Assembly (NCBI RefSeq): GCF_001941845.1
Contig: NZ_CP018870.1
Span: 6,734,001-6,798,000 of the forward strand
Origin: Streptomyces sp. TN58
GTDB taxonomy: Bacteria; Actinomycetota; Actinomycetes; Streptomycetales; Streptomycetaceae
DNA length: 64,000 nucleotides
Reading direction: 5' to 3'
The translations under genes were made by a program, and so were the position numbers. Below, piece after piece: positions 24,191 through 33,924 of this stretch. Each line of letters starts with the position of its first letter. The stretch's first letter is position 1. Below the pieces are notes generated by a model. It was not told the DNA's origin. It saw only the letters and a list, made by a program, of their open reading frames with translations, and made no database searches.

Positions 24191-24448
24191 ACTTCTCTCC
24201 CGCGAGTCTGCGTCGGTGTACACCAAGGCGCGCACGGGTGTCGGTCACCGGCCCCTGGCGCTGGTGCGGACGACCCCGAGTCCTACCGGCCAGGATGGCA
24301 TCCGGCATGACGTTTCGCGCCATTTGCGGCACCTGGCGTGGTGGGCGAGTGACACCTGCACGCGGGCGGCCCGGTCGGCGTGCGGGGCGTGCGCGCACCG
24401 CCCACGATGGGCGACGCACCCATCCGCCTCCGCCCCTCAGGAGCACCC

Positions 24449-25032
<584 letters not shown>

Positions 25033-27165
25033 ATGCGGCCGGCCGCGTCCGCCAGTGAAGCCGCCCGGCAGCTCGACGCCGCCGTCGCCGAAACGGTCCG
25101 GGCCACCGGAGCTTCCGTGGCACTCGTCTACCTCCTTCCGCCGGGTGAGCGGGTCCTGCACCTGGCGGTCGTCTCGGGAGCCCCGAGGCACATCACCGCT
25201 CCGTGGGCGCGGATCGACCTCGGCGCGCCCATCCCGGTGGCGGACGCCGTACGGGAACGGCGCCTGGTCTGGCTGGGCGGCCGGGAGGACGTCGCGCGAC
25301 GCTATCCCAGGCTCGGCCTCGTGCTTCCCTACGACTTCATGCTCGCCGCGGCCCCGATCACCGACGGCACCGACGCCCCGGGCGGCCTCGTGCTGCTCTG
25401 GCCCGTCCTCCGCCCGCCCGACCTGAGCCCCGCCGAACGCGAGGCGATCGACGCCTTCGGCCGTACAGCGTGCGGGCTGCTGCGGCAGGCCGGCGACAAC
25501 GGCCACCTCCTGCTGCCGGCGGACCCGCCCCGTGTGCTGCCCCCGCCCGCCTCCCGAGTCCCCGAACCGGACGAGGCACTGGCCGCGGCCGGCTTCGCCG
25601 AACGCCTGCCCCTGGGCTGCTGCGCCATGAACCTCGACGGCCGCATCACGTTCATCAACTCCGCCGCCGCCGACCTCGTGGGCGCCGGCGTCGCGGCCCT
25701 TCGCGGGGCCCGGCCCTGGGAGGTGCTCCCGTGGATGCGCGAGCCCGTGTTCGAGGACCAGTACCGGGCGGCGGTGGTCAGCCGCCAGCCCGCGTCCTTC
25801 ACCGCCCTGCGCCCGCCGGACAGGTGGCTGACGTTCCGGCTCCACCCCGACGACTCCGGCATCAGCGTCCACATCACCCCCGCCGCAGGCCCGGAAGGGC
25901 ACCACCCACGACGCGATCCGGTACCCGCCGCGGAGCCGGCCGGGGTGACGGCGCTCTACCACCTGATGCACCTCGCGGCCGCCCTGACCGAAGCCGCCGG
26001 AGTCCAGGAGGTCGTCGATCTCGTCGCCGACCAGATCGTGCCCGCCTTCGGCCCCCAGGCCCTGGCCGTACTGACAGCCGAGGACGGCAGGCTCCGCCAC
26101 CTCGGTCACCGCGGACACGCCGCCGACCTGACGGACCGGCTCGACGGCCTTCCACTGACCGCCCACACCCCGACCGCGCGGGTCGTGAGCACCGGCAGGG
26201 CCGGCTTCTTCCCCACCTTCGCCGAGCTGCAACGCGAGTACCCCGCCGCGGTCCACCTCGACGACATGGCCTCCTGGGCCTTCCTGCCCCTGATCGCCTC
26301 CGACCGCGTCGTCGGCTCCCTCGTGCTCGCCTACGCCCGTCTCAACCCCTTCCCACCCGCCGAACGCGCCGTGCTGAGCTCACTGGCGGGCCTCGTCGCC
26401 CAGGCACTGGACCGCGCCCGCCTGTACGACACGAAACACGACCTGGCCCACACCCTGCAGTCGGTCCTTCTGCCGCACACCCTGCCCCGCGTCGAAGGCA
26501 TCGACGTGGCCGTGCGCTACCTGCCCGCCGGCCGCGGCATGGACATCGGCGGAGACTTCTACGACCTCATCCGCCACGACGACACCACGGTGACCGTCGC
26601 GATCGGCGACGTCCAAGGCCACAGCATCACCGCCGCCGCCCTCATGGGACAGGTCCGCACCGCCGTCCACGCCCACGCCACCGTCGGCACGCCCCCCAGC
26701 GAAGTACTCGCGCGCACCAACCGCCTCCTGGTCGACCTCGACCCCGGGCTGTTCACCAGCTGCCTGATCGCCCAGATCGACCTCGTACGGCACCGCGCGC
26801 GCCTCGCCAACGCCGGACACCCCCCGCCCATCCTGTGCCACCCCGACGGACGCACCGAAATCCTCGACGTGCCACCGGGTCTGCTGCTCGGCATCGACGC
26901 CGACGCCGACTGTCCGACCACCGAGATCCAGCTGAGTCCCGGCAGCATGCTCGCCCTCTACACCGACGGACTCGTCGAAGTACCCGGCAGGGACATCGAG
27001 GACACCACAGCCGAACTGGCCCGCCAACTCAGCCGCCGCCTCGCCGGCGCCGAAGGCAGCACGATGAACGACGTGGCCGACGCCCTCATCGCGTACGCCA
27101 CCGGATCCGCGCCCCGCCACGACGACATCGCCCTCCTCCTCGTCCAGGCTTCCCCCGAAGGGTGA
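25033..27165 (+). CDS. GAF-PAS-GAF sensor with SpoIIE-type PP2C phosphatase
   Basis: A protein of about 710 residues. An N-terminal GAF-like domain (about 1-165) includes ASVALVYLLPPGERVL. A PAS-like segment (about 190-300) includes GCCAMNLDGRITFINSAAADLVG. A second GAF (about 315-470) includes ALAVLTAEDGRL. The C-terminal PP2C/SpoIIE phosphatase has GMDIGGDFYDLI, VTVAIGDVQGHS, FTSCLIAQID and LALYTDGLVEV, with the Asp metal ligands intact. Such proteins dephosphorylate anti-anti-sigma factors in partner-switching stress control. ATG 25033 (behind GAGG) is assumed; GTG 24877 would add 52 low-complexity residues. No anti-sigma or anti-anti-sigma gene is adjacent. Confidence 0.92.
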   Translation: MRPAASASEAARQLDAAVAETVRATGASVALVYLLPPGERVLHLAVVSGAPRHITAPWARIDLGAPIPVADAVRERRLVWLGGREDVARRYPRLGLVLPYDFMLAAAPITDGTDAPGGLVLLWPVLRPPDLSPAEREAIDAFGRTACGLLRQAGDNGHLLLPADPPRVLPPPASRVPEPDEALAAAGFAERLPLGCCAMNLDGRITFINSAAADLVGAGVAALRGARPWEVLPWMREPVFEDQYRAAVVSRQPASFTALRPPDRWLTFRLHPDDSGISVHITPAAGPEGHHPRRDPVPAAEPAGVTALYHLMHLAAALTEAAGVQEVVDLVADQIVPAFGPQALAVLTAEDGRLRHLGHRGHAADLTDRLDGLPLTAHTPTARVVSTGRAGFFPTFAELQREYPAAVHLDDMASWAFLPLIASDRVVGSLVLAYARLNPFPPAERAVLSSLAGLVAQALDRARLYDTKHDLAHTLQSVLLPHTLPRVEGIDVAVRYLPAGRGMDIGGDFYDLIRHDDTTVTVAIGDVQGHSITAAALMGQVRTAVHAHATVGTPPSEVLARTNRLLVDLDPGLFTSCLIAQIDLVRHRARLANAGHPPPILCHPDGRTEILDVPPGLLLGIDADADCPTTEIQLSPGSMLALYTDGLVEVPGRDIEDTTAELARQLSRRLAGAEGSTMNDVADALIAYATGSAPRHDDIALLLVQASPEG

Positions 27166-27213
27166 GGACGGGGTGACGACGGAGACGCCGGCGGTCGGCG
27201 GCGCTCGCCAGGG

Positions 27214-27699
27214 TCACGCCAGGTCGGCCCGGCCCAGCCACGCGGGCTTCACCGGTATGCCGTCCTCGTCGCGGTCCACCTCGACGTCCACGTCCACGGC
27301 CACCTCAACGTCCACGTCCACGGCCACCTCCACGTCTGCGTCTGCGGCCACGGTGGCGGAGGCCGGGGCCGCCGGCTCCTGCCGGGCCGGAGCCACCTCG
27401 CCGTCCGCTTCCGACGGCGCGGGGCGGTCGGTGTCGTCCATGAGCTCGGCGACGGCGAAGCGCGTCGCGTGGGACTGCCACGCGCCGTCGATCACCAGCA
27501 GGAATCCGTCACCGCTACGGAAGAGACGGCGGCGCCTGGGGCTCCTGGGATGCTCCGGACTGTACGCCCGCGCCCGCCTCTCCAACTCCGCCAGAGCCGC
27601 CTCCCGCGAACCCTCCACGTGTGCCACCACGTAGGCCTCGGTGTGCTTGCGCTCTCCGAAACCCACCGTGGTCTCCAGAATGAGTCCCCACGTCGTCAT
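27214..27699 (-). CDS. Hypothetical protein with acidic repeat tail
   Basis: A 161-residue protein. The first about 85 residues look folded (TTWGLILETTVGFGERKHT, a central Arg-rich SPRRRRLFRSGDGFLLVIDG and WQSHATRFAVAELMDD). Then come an Ala/Pro linker and a strictly alternating Val/Asp/Glu tail (VEVAVDVDVEV repeated) ending in PVKPAWLGRADLA. The tail is encoded by three 24-bp direct repeats. The start is ATG at 27699 behind GGGGAAG. The function is not recognised; the N-terminal half resembles small conserved Streptomyces proteins. Confidence 0.7.
   Translation of the reverse strand: MTTWGLILETTVGFGERKHTEAYVVAHVEGSREAALAELERRARAYSPEHPRSPRRRRLFRSGDGFLLVIDGAWQSHATRFAVAELMDDTDRPAPSEADGEVAPARQEPAAPASATVAADADVEVAVDVDVEVAVDVDVEVDRDEDGIPVKPAWLGRADLA
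27279..27350. repeat. Three 24-bp direct repeats encoding an acidic tail
   Basis: The units start at 27279, 27303 and 27327. The first two are nearly identical and the third has drifted. The unit length is a multiple of three, so copy-number change would keep the frame of the host gene and alter only the length of the Val/Asp/Glu tail. Confidence 0.8.
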
Positions 27700-27915
27700 G
27701 CCTGTTTCTTCCCCTTCGCAACGAGCCGTGCCTGGGCAGGTGAAACGACAGCCCGTCTCCCCCTGCGCGTGGTCGCGGCACACCGCACCGTACGTGCTAA
27801 CGGAAGGCCGCTGCGCAGGGGCGCCGACCCGGTGCGCGCCTGCACCGGTGAGAATGATGTTCAAACAGGCACCGGCGTGAAGTGCCTTACGGGTCAGCGG
27901 GGGAGCGGAGGAACG

Positions 27916-29037
27916 GTGGAGAACTGGGCGCGGAGGCACCGCAGGTGGCTGTGGGCGTCGGTGTGCGCGCTGGCCGTGGTGACCGTCGTCGGGTTCGCGG
28001 TCCGGGCACCGGTGAAGGACTGGTGGCTGGCGCGCGAGGCGTGCGGGGGCGTGCTGCCCGGCGCTGATCTGGAGGCGGTGCGGTCGGGTGTCCGGCTCGG
28101 GGCGGAGGAGGAGTCCTTCGACGAGGAACGGGGCCGCTACCGGTGCGTGTTGGAGAGCGACAGGGGCCAGGTCGTCGTCGCCGTGGACACCTACCTGGGA
28201 GGCGCCGACCGGGACCGCCAGATGCGGTCCATCGGCAGTTCGAGTCCGCCGTACGCGGTCCTCCCGGGTGGGCTCCCCGGCTTCGAGGACGCCAACAGCC
28301 TCGTCTACCTCATGCCCGAATGCCCCGGCCGCGCCAAGGAGCCCTACGGGAAGCACCACCGGCTCCTGGTGGGTAGCTGGACGTACTTCGCCCACAGTCC
28401 CGCGGAGAAGGCGGCCATGCTGCGGCTGGCGGTGCGGATGACGAACGAGATGACCAAGAAGCTCGGCTGCGGCGGTGAACCGCTGCCCGCGCCCGACGAG
28501 GGCGCGGTACCGGACCGGGGCATGTACGTGCCCCGTGCGCAGGCGAAGGGCACCGCGTGCAACGCCCTGGCCGCCGCGCGCGTCCCGGAAGAGGGGGCGG
28601 ACGGGCAGGTGCGGGTCGCCGTCGCCGACGGCGGGGTCGTCGGACGCTGCACCCTCTACGGCGCGGGGACCGCAAGCGCGGAGCGGGGCAGGCCGCTCGT
28701 CGAACTCACCAGCTGGCGTGGCGAATGGGCCGGCGACATGAGGGAGATGGGATCGGGTCCCGCCCCGCTGCCCTTGGGCCCCGGCGCGTCCCGCAAGCCC
28801 GCCCTCAGCGAGCACCGGGCGTGGGCGGTCGCCGAATGCGGCGGCGAAAACGTCGGGTTCGCGGCTCACTGGGCAGAGGACTACCACCACCGGGCGGGGC
28901 CGGACAGGTCCGGGCCTGCGACGGAGGCCGAGCGTCAGGAACAGCGGGTGCTGCTGGCCGAGTACGTGACGGCGTTCGCCAAGGACCAGGTGGAGCGCGG
29001 GAACTGCAAGGGATTGCAGGTGCCGCCGACAGCGTGA
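27916..29037 (+). CDS. Membrane-anchored hypothetical protein
   Basis: A 373-residue protein with a short basic N-terminus and one hydrophobic segment (about residues 11-28, WLWASVCALAVVTVVGFAV). A large extracytoplasmic domain follows. It contains several cysteines, including EACGG, RYRC, MPEC, LGCGG, TACN, GRCTLYG, AECGG and GNCKG, which suggests disulfides. It appears to hold two related halves, each with a conserved ACxxL-type segment, but no family could be named. GTG at 27916 follows GGAGGAAC. It is convergent with the stomatin gene. Confidence 0.75.
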   Translation: MENWARRHRRWLWASVCALAVVTVVGFAVRAPVKDWWLAREACGGVLPGADLEAVRSGVRLGAEEESFDEERGRYRCVLESDRGQVVVAVDTYLGGADRDRQMRSIGSSSPPYAVLPGGLPGFEDANSLVYLMPECPGRAKEPYGKHHRLLVGSWTYFAHSPAEKAAMLRLAVRMTNEMTKKLGCGGEPLPAPDEGAVPDRGMYVPRAQAKGTACNALAAARVPEEGADGQVRVAVADGGVVGRCTLYGAGTASAERGRPLVELTSWRGEWAGDMREMGSGPAPLPLGPGASRKPALSEHRAWAVAECGGENVGFAAHWAEDYHHRAGPDRSGPATEAERQEQRVLLAEYVTAFAKDQVERGNCKGLQVPPTA

Positions 29038-29082
29038 CGCGCGCGGCGGCGCAGGTGTGCTCCCGCCATCGCCGGAATGCGG

Positions 29083-30180
29083 TCAGCGAGACCCGGGCGC
29101 CTCCCAGGACCCGGGGTCCGGCGTCGCATCGGTGCCGCGCTCCGCGGACTCGCCCCGCGCCGCGAGCGCGCCGGTGGCCTCGCTGTCGGCTTCCGCCGCG
29201 TCGGCGAGGGCCTCGGCGGCGGCCTCCGCCGCTTTCGCCGCGTCGTTCGCGGCCTGCACGGCCAGGTCGTCGGAGGACGCCTCGCGGGTGGCCGCGGACT
29301 GGGGGAGGGCCTGGCTGAAGGCACGTGTGACGTTCTGGAGGGCGGAGGTGACCTCGCCGGGTATCACCCAGAACGTGTTGCCCGGCCCCTGGGCCAGCTG
29401 GGGCAGCATCTGGAGGTACTGGTAGGCCAGCAGCTTGGGGTCGGGGTCGTTGCGGTGCACGGCCTGGAAGACCTCGTCGATGGCCCGTGACTGGCCCTCG
29501 GCCCGCAGGATCTCCGCCGTCCTGTTGCCTTCGGCGCGCAGGACGGCGGACTGCTTGTCGCCCTCCGCGGTGAGGATCTGCGACTGGCGCTGTCCCTCGG
29601 CCCCGAGAATGGCGGCCCGCTTGTCACGCTCCGCCCGCATCTGCTTCTCCATCGCGTCCTTGATGGACTGCGGCGGGTCGATCGCCTTGATCTCCACCCG
29701 GTTGACCCTGAGCCCCCACTTGCCGGTGGCCTCGTCGAGCACACCGCGGAGCTGGTTGTTGATGGTGTCGCGCGAGGTCAGTGTCTTCTCCAGGTCCATG
29801 GATCCGACGACGTTGCGCAGGGTGGTGACGGTCAGCTGCTCCACCGCCTGCAGGAAGTTGGCGATCTCGTAGGCCGCCGCGCGCGGGTCGGTGACCTGGA
29901 AGTACAGGACGGTGTCGATCTCGACGACCAGGTTGTCCTCCGTGATGACCGGCTGCGGTTTGAAGGAGACGACCTGCTCGCGCAGGTCGATCACCGGATG
30001 GACGCGGTCGATGTACGGGATGACGACGTTGAGCCCCGGCTTGAGGGTGCGGTGGTAGCGGCCCAGCCGTTCGACGTTGCGCGCGCGGGCCTGCGGAACG
30101 ATGCGTACCGCCCGAACGACCGTGAACACTGCCAGCGCCGCCACGAGCAGGCCGACGATGAGGAACGCGGACACTTCCAT
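29083..30180 (-). CDS. Stomatin/SPFH membrane protein
   Basis: A 365-residue stomatin-type protein. The N-terminal membrane helix covers residues 5-25. The SPFH domain (about 30-190) includes LGRYHRTLKPGLNVVIPYID and ALTSRDTINNQL-like signatures (EKTLTSRDTINNQLRGVLDE). A Glu/Ala/Gln coiled-coil follows (AEGDKQSAVLRAEGNRTAEI), then LAYQYLQMLPQLAQGPGNTFWVIP and a low-complexity Ala-rich tail. Bacterial stomatins form membrane rings and are usually paired with an NfeD partner, as here. The gene follows the NfeD gene with a 3-bp gap. The start is ATG at 30180. Confidence 0.95.
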   Translation of the reverse strand: MEVSAFLIVGLLVAALAVFTVVRAVRIVPQARARNVERLGRYHRTLKPGLNVVIPYIDRVHPVIDLREQVVSFKPQPVITEDNLVVEIDTVLYFQVTDPRAAAYEIANFLQAVEQLTVTTLRNVVGSMDLEKTLTSRDTINNQLRGVLDEATGKWGLRVNRVEIKAIDPPQSIKDAMEKQMRAERDKRAAILGAEGQRQSQILTAEGDKQSAVLRAEGNRTAEILRAEGQSRAIDEVFQAVHRNDPDPKLLAYQYLQMLPQLAQGPGNTFWVIPGEVTSALQNVTRAFSQALPQSAATREASSDDLAVQAANDAAKAAEAAAEALADAAEADSEATGALAARGESAERGTDATPDPGSWEAPGSR

Positions 30181-30183
30181 GGA

Positions 30184-30615
30184 TCACTCCCGCGGGTAGA
30201 CCAGCGCTGTGGTGCCCTTGATCTCGATGACGTCGACGGTCGCGCCGGGAGGGATCACCTGCGTCTCGTCGTAGGCGCGCGCCGTCCACTCCTCACCGCC
30301 GATGCGGACCCTGCCCCCCAGCTTCGACACCTCCGACGTCACATAGGCGGCCGCGCCGACCAGCGCGTCGACGCCGAACCGCTCCTCGGTCCGCGGGGTC
30401 AGGCGGCGCAGGGCCACAGGGCGTACGAAGACCAGGCCCACCGTCGCGGCGACCGCGAACACCAGGAACTGCAGTGGCAGGGGCAGGCCAACGGCAGCGA
30501 ACGCGGCGGTGACCAGCGCCGCGCCGCCCAGCAGCCCGAGCGCCGCGGTGAGGGTGGCGATCTCCGCCGCCCCCAGGACCAGAGCGGTGATCAGCCAGAC
30601 CAGCCACGGCTCCAT
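30184..30615 (-). CDS. NfeD-family membrane protein
   Basis: A 143-residue short NfeD protein. It has two or three membrane helices in residues 4-75 and a C-terminal OB-fold (about 85-142: LVGAAAYVTSEVSKLGGRVR, GEEWTARAYD, VDVIEIKGTTALVYPRE). It is the upstream gene of the stomatin operon (3-bp spacing), the standard nfeD-SPFH arrangement. It probably assembles with the stomatin and influences membrane microdomains. The start is ATG at 30615 with GGAGGG upstream. Confidence 0.93.
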   Translation of the reverse strand: MEPWLVWLITALVLGAAEIATLTAALGLLGGAALVTAAFAAVGLPLPLQFLVFAVAATVGLVFVRPVALRRLTPRTEERFGVDALVGAAAYVTSEVSKLGGRVRIGGEEWTARAYDETQVIPPGATVDVIEIKGTTALVYPRE

Positions 30616-30900
30616 CTCCCAGCCCTCCCTCCCGCCCTCCCGGCGAATGCGACCACGCGCAGAAATTCTCCCTTTTACATCCCTTTACCCGTTTTGTTCG
30701 CCGGGAAGCACTCGGCGCCCTGTCCGCCCCCGGCGCTCTTTAGCGGAAACTGCGCAACAAACGCCGGGGGCGGTCCGGCGCGGCTATCGTCCACATCTCC
30801 GTGCGCGCACCGCCCGTCCGCGTGGACTCCGCCGCTGCCCCTGCGGCGGCCGAGCGCCGGGCAGGCGGGGCCGCTGAAGCAACTCGGAGGCTGCCTGCCC

Positions 30901-32874
30901 ATGCGCCCAGTACCGCGTCCCGCCCGGATCTCGCTGACCGTACTGGCGCTGCTCGCCGCCGTCTGCGCCCTGCTCGTCGCGGGGGCGGGCTCGGCCTTCG
31001 CGCACGCGAGCCTCAGCGGCTCGGACCCCGCCGAGGGCAGCATCGTGAAGGAGGCGCCGCAGCACGTCACGCTCACCTTCACCGAGTCGGTGACCTTCTC
31101 CGAGGACTCGCTGAGAGTGCTGTCGCCGGAGAACCAGCGGGTCAACCCCGCCCCGGCGCAGCACGTGGACGGCAAGGGCAACACCGCCCGGGTGCGGTTG
31201 TCGGACAAGCTGTCCGAAGGCACGTACACGGTGGCATGGCGGGTGGTCTCCGCCGACGGCCACCCCATCTCCGGCGCGTTCGTCTTCTCCGTCGGCAAGC
31301 CCTCCGAGACGGCCGTCGTGGTGCCGGACGGCTCCCTGGACGACTCGGCGGTCGGCCGCCTGTACGGGTTCTTCCGCTACCTCGCCTACGGCGGGCTCGC
31401 CCTCCTCGTCGGCGCCGCCGCGTTCGTCGCCGTGTGCCTGCCCGGTGCCGGCGAGGTCCGGCCGGTACGAAGGCTGCTCGCGGGGGGATGGGCGGTACTG
31501 GCGGTGGCCACCCTGGCGCTGCTGTTGCTGCGCGGCCCGTACGAGACGGCCGGCCGCCTGACCTCGGTCCTCGACCTGTCCCAGCTCGGCCGAACCGTCG
31601 TCGGACGGTCCGGGACGGCCCTGGTCGTCCGGCTCGTGCTGCTCGCCGCGGCCGCTGTCCTGCTGCGGTGGTGCGCCGTGCGGGCGCGCGGCCGCGACGG
31701 CGCCGACGGCGCGGCCGGGCCGCAGGACCTCGGCAGGGGTGTCCGCTGGACCGGGGTGGCGCTCGCCGCGGGACTGGCCTCCACCTGGGCCGCCGCCGAG
31801 CACGCCTCCGCCGGCATCCAGGTGCCGCTGGCCATGCCCGTCGCCGTACTGCACCTGCTGGCCATGGGGGTCTGGCTGGGTGGCCTGATCACCCTGGGGG
31901 CCTTCCTGCGAAGCGACCGGTCTGCAGGGAGCCCGGTCTCGGCGCACGCGGTCGGCCGCTTCACCACGCTGGCCTTCGCCGCCGTCGCCGTGCTGGTCGG
32001 CACCGGGGTGTACCAGTCCTGGCGGCAGGTGGGGTCCTGGGCGGCGCTCACCAGCACGTCGTACGGAAAGACCCTGCTCGTGAAGGTCGCCGTCGTGATC
32101 GTCGTCCTGTTGGCGGCGTCGTTCTCTCGCCGCTGGACCGCCCGCCTCGTTCACGACGGCGCCGCCGCCCGGGACGCCGAGACGCCCGAGGCGCTGACGG
32201 TGCCACGGCCCGAGAGGGTGAAGGCGGCCGTCGGGGCACCGGCCGCCCACGCGGCGGGCGATGCGGGCGGCGCGGCCGGACCCCCGCCGCCCGGGGCCGA
32301 CGCGCGACAGCACGGCGAGCGGGACGGTGAGCAGGATGGCGAGCGCCACGGCGAGGGGCACGTCGAGCAGCGCCGACTGCGCCGTATGGTCGCCGTCGAG
32401 GCGGTGCTCGGCGTCGTGGTCCTGGCGTTGTCCACCCTGCTCACCGGCACCCAGCCCAGCCGTGCCGCGGGCGAGAGCGCGGCGGCAGCGGCAGCGGCGG
32501 CGCAGGAGCCGCAGGCCAAGGTGGCGACCGTGCCCTTCGACATGGGAACGGCGGGCCACCAGGGCACCGTACAGGTCACCCTGGCACCGGGCCGCGTCGG
32601 GGAGAACACCGTCGAGGCCGTGGTGTTCACCGCCGACGGCGGTATCGCCACCGTTCCCGAACTGCGCCTGACCCTCACCCAGGAGGCCCTGGGAATCGGC
32701 CCGATCGACGCCCAACTCAAGAACCAGAAGGGGTTCTGGGCCGCCTACGACCTGCAACTGCCCATGCCCGGCGAGTGGACCCTTGACATCACGGTGCGTA
32801 CGACCGAGATCGACCAGGTGACGGTACGCGGCAAGGTCGACATCGCGCCGCTGACGAGGCGGCCCGCGGCGTAG
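30901..32874 (+). CDS. CopC-CopD copper resistance fusion protein
   Basis: A 657-residue protein. It has a signal peptide (about 1-34, ending AFAHA), then a CopC domain (about 34-130) with the N-terminal copper histidine in AHASLSGSDPAEG and the second site in WRVVSADGHPISGAF. A CopD-type membrane domain of about eight helices follows (residues 145-430, for example HLLAMGVWLGGLITLGAFL), then a His/Glu/Gly-rich hydrophilic insert and one more helix. The C-terminal periplasmic domain (about 540-650) resembles YtkA/FixH-type folds. It is predicted to bind copper outside the cell and move it across the membrane. ATG 30901 lies behind GGAGG. It is convergent with a YcnI-like gene, a usual copper partner. 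Confidence 0.93.
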   Translation: MRPVPRPARISLTVLALLAAVCALLVAGAGSAFAHASLSGSDPAEGSIVKEAPQHVTLTFTESVTFSEDSLRVLSPENQRVNPAPAQHVDGKGNTARVRLSDKLSEGTYTVAWRVVSADGHPISGAFVFSVGKPSETAVVVPDGSLDDSAVGRLYGFFRYLAYGGLALLVGAAAFVAVCLPGAGEVRPVRRLLAGGWAVLAVATLALLLLRGPYETAGRLTSVLDLSQLGRTVVGRSGTALVVRLVLLAAAAVLLRWCAVRARGRDGADGAAGPQDLGRGVRWTGVALAAGLASTWAAAEHASAGIQVPLAMPVAVLHLLAMGVWLGGLITLGAFLRSDRSAGSPVSAHAVGRFTTLAFAAVAVLVGTGVYQSWRQVGSWAALTSTSYGKTLLVKVAVVIVVLLAASFSRRWTARLVHDGAAARDAETPEALTVPRPERVKAAVGAPAAHAAGDAGGAAGPPPPGADARQHGERDGEQDGERHGEGHVEQRRLRRMVAVEAVLGVVVLALSTLLTGTQPSRAAGESAAAAAAAAQEPQAKVATVPFDMGTAGHQGTVQVTLAPGRVGENTVEAVVFTADGGIATVPELRLTLTQEALGIGPIDAQLKNQKGFWAAYDLQLPMPGEWTLDITVRTTEIDQVTVRGKVDIAPLTRRPAA

Positions 32875-32909
32875 GCCACCCGAGGACCGGTACCGTCGAC
32901 GGGACAGCG

Positions 32910-32953
32910 CCGGGGCGGGTGTTCGGGGCACGCGTCCCGAACACCCGCCCCGG
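32910..32953. terminator. Strong bidirectional terminator
   Basis: A perfect 18-bp stem (32910-32927 with 32936-32953) and an 8-base loop lie between the convergent copC-copD fusion and the YcnI-like gene. Confidence 0.9.
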
Positions 32954-32962
32954 CTCCCGGTG

Positions 32963-33733
32963 TCAGGACGGCCGGCCGCGGCGCGCCCACCAGACGGCGC
33001 CCGCACCGCCGAGCGCGACGACGGCCGCGACCACGGCCGCGAAGACGCCGGTGCCGCCACCCGATTCCGCCGCGTTCGCCTGCCGCACGTCCGGGGTCGG
33101 CCGCGGCGCCGACGCGGCCGGGGACGACGGCTGGGCGGCCGGAGCACTCGGAGCGCTGGACGCCACCTCCGGGGCAGACGGGCTCGCGGCCAACGGCTTC
33201 GCGCCGGGCGCCGCCGGCTGCAGCTTCAGCAGCGGGGCCGGGTTGTCCACCTTCCGGCCGTCCGTCGGCACTTCGATCCACCGCGAGACCGTGCCGTCGC
33301 CGTACGACTCCAGCGTCTTGAAGGCCAGGGACTGCGCGTCGGGCAGTTGGCGCACCCTGATGCTGTACTCGGCGTCGGTACCGGTCGCCAGCGCCGCACC
33401 CCCGACGTTGTACCCGTCGGGGGTGGCGGTCAGGTTCCAGCCCTCGGGCGCCTCCACGAGGGCCACGGCGTCGGGAGCGATGCCCTGGGGGAGGACGACG
33501 CGCAGCCCGGTGATGCCCGCGGTGTCCGACTCGGCCTCGGAGGTGAAGGACAGAGTGACGTTCTCGGCGAGGGCGCGCGGGTCGGAGGCGGAGACCCCGG
33601 CGTGGGCGGCCGCCGGGCCGGCCGCGATGCCCAGCAGCAGCACCGAGCCGACCGCGGCGAGCCCGAGGCGGCGCAGCGGGAGCTGACGGAGCGGGACAAC
33701 GTCGTACGCGAGGTGGTGGCGCGAGGCGTGCAT
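32963..33733 (-). CDS. YcnI/DUF1775 copper-binding membrane protein
   Basis: A 256-residue protein. It has a signal peptide (about 1-45, ending AAAHA), the DUF1775 domain starting with the predicted copper histidine right after cleavage (HAGVSASDPRALAENVTLSF), and a conserved APEGWNLTATPDG containing the Trp found in YcnI copper sites. A Pro/Ala/Ser-rich stalk and a C-terminal membrane anchor (FAAVVAAVVALGGAGAVWW, followed by ARRGRPS) end the protein. It is an extracellular copper chaperone or storage protein working with CopC-CopD, its convergent neighbour. The start was set at ATG 33733; the next upstream start is 33772. Confidence 0.92.
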   Translation of the reverse strand: MHASRHHLAYDVVPLRQLPLRRLGLAAVGSVLLLGIAAGPAAAHAGVSASDPRALAENVTLSFTSEAESDTAGITGLRVVLPQGIAPDAVALVEAPEGWNLTATPDGYNVGGAALATGTDAEYSIRVRQLPDAQSLAFKTLESYGDGTVSRWIEVPTDGRKVDNPAPLLKLQPAAPGAKPLAASPSAPEVASSAPSAPAAQPSSPAASAPRPTPDVRQANAAESGGGTGVFAAVVAAVVALGGAGAVWWARRGRPS

Positions 33734-33924
33734 CGTGGCGGAACCCTCTCTGGGCAGGGGAGCTGCGGACACGAGCGCGTCCCCGCACGGGCGTCCTTCG
33801 AACCCGGCCCATCATCGCCCGACGACGCCCGCCGTGATCCGCAACTGTCAGGGGAGGAGCAGTTTTTCCGGACCGGGCGTCCGCGTCCGGCCCGGGTGAA
33901 CTCCTGTGCCCTGCCCTGCCGTGC

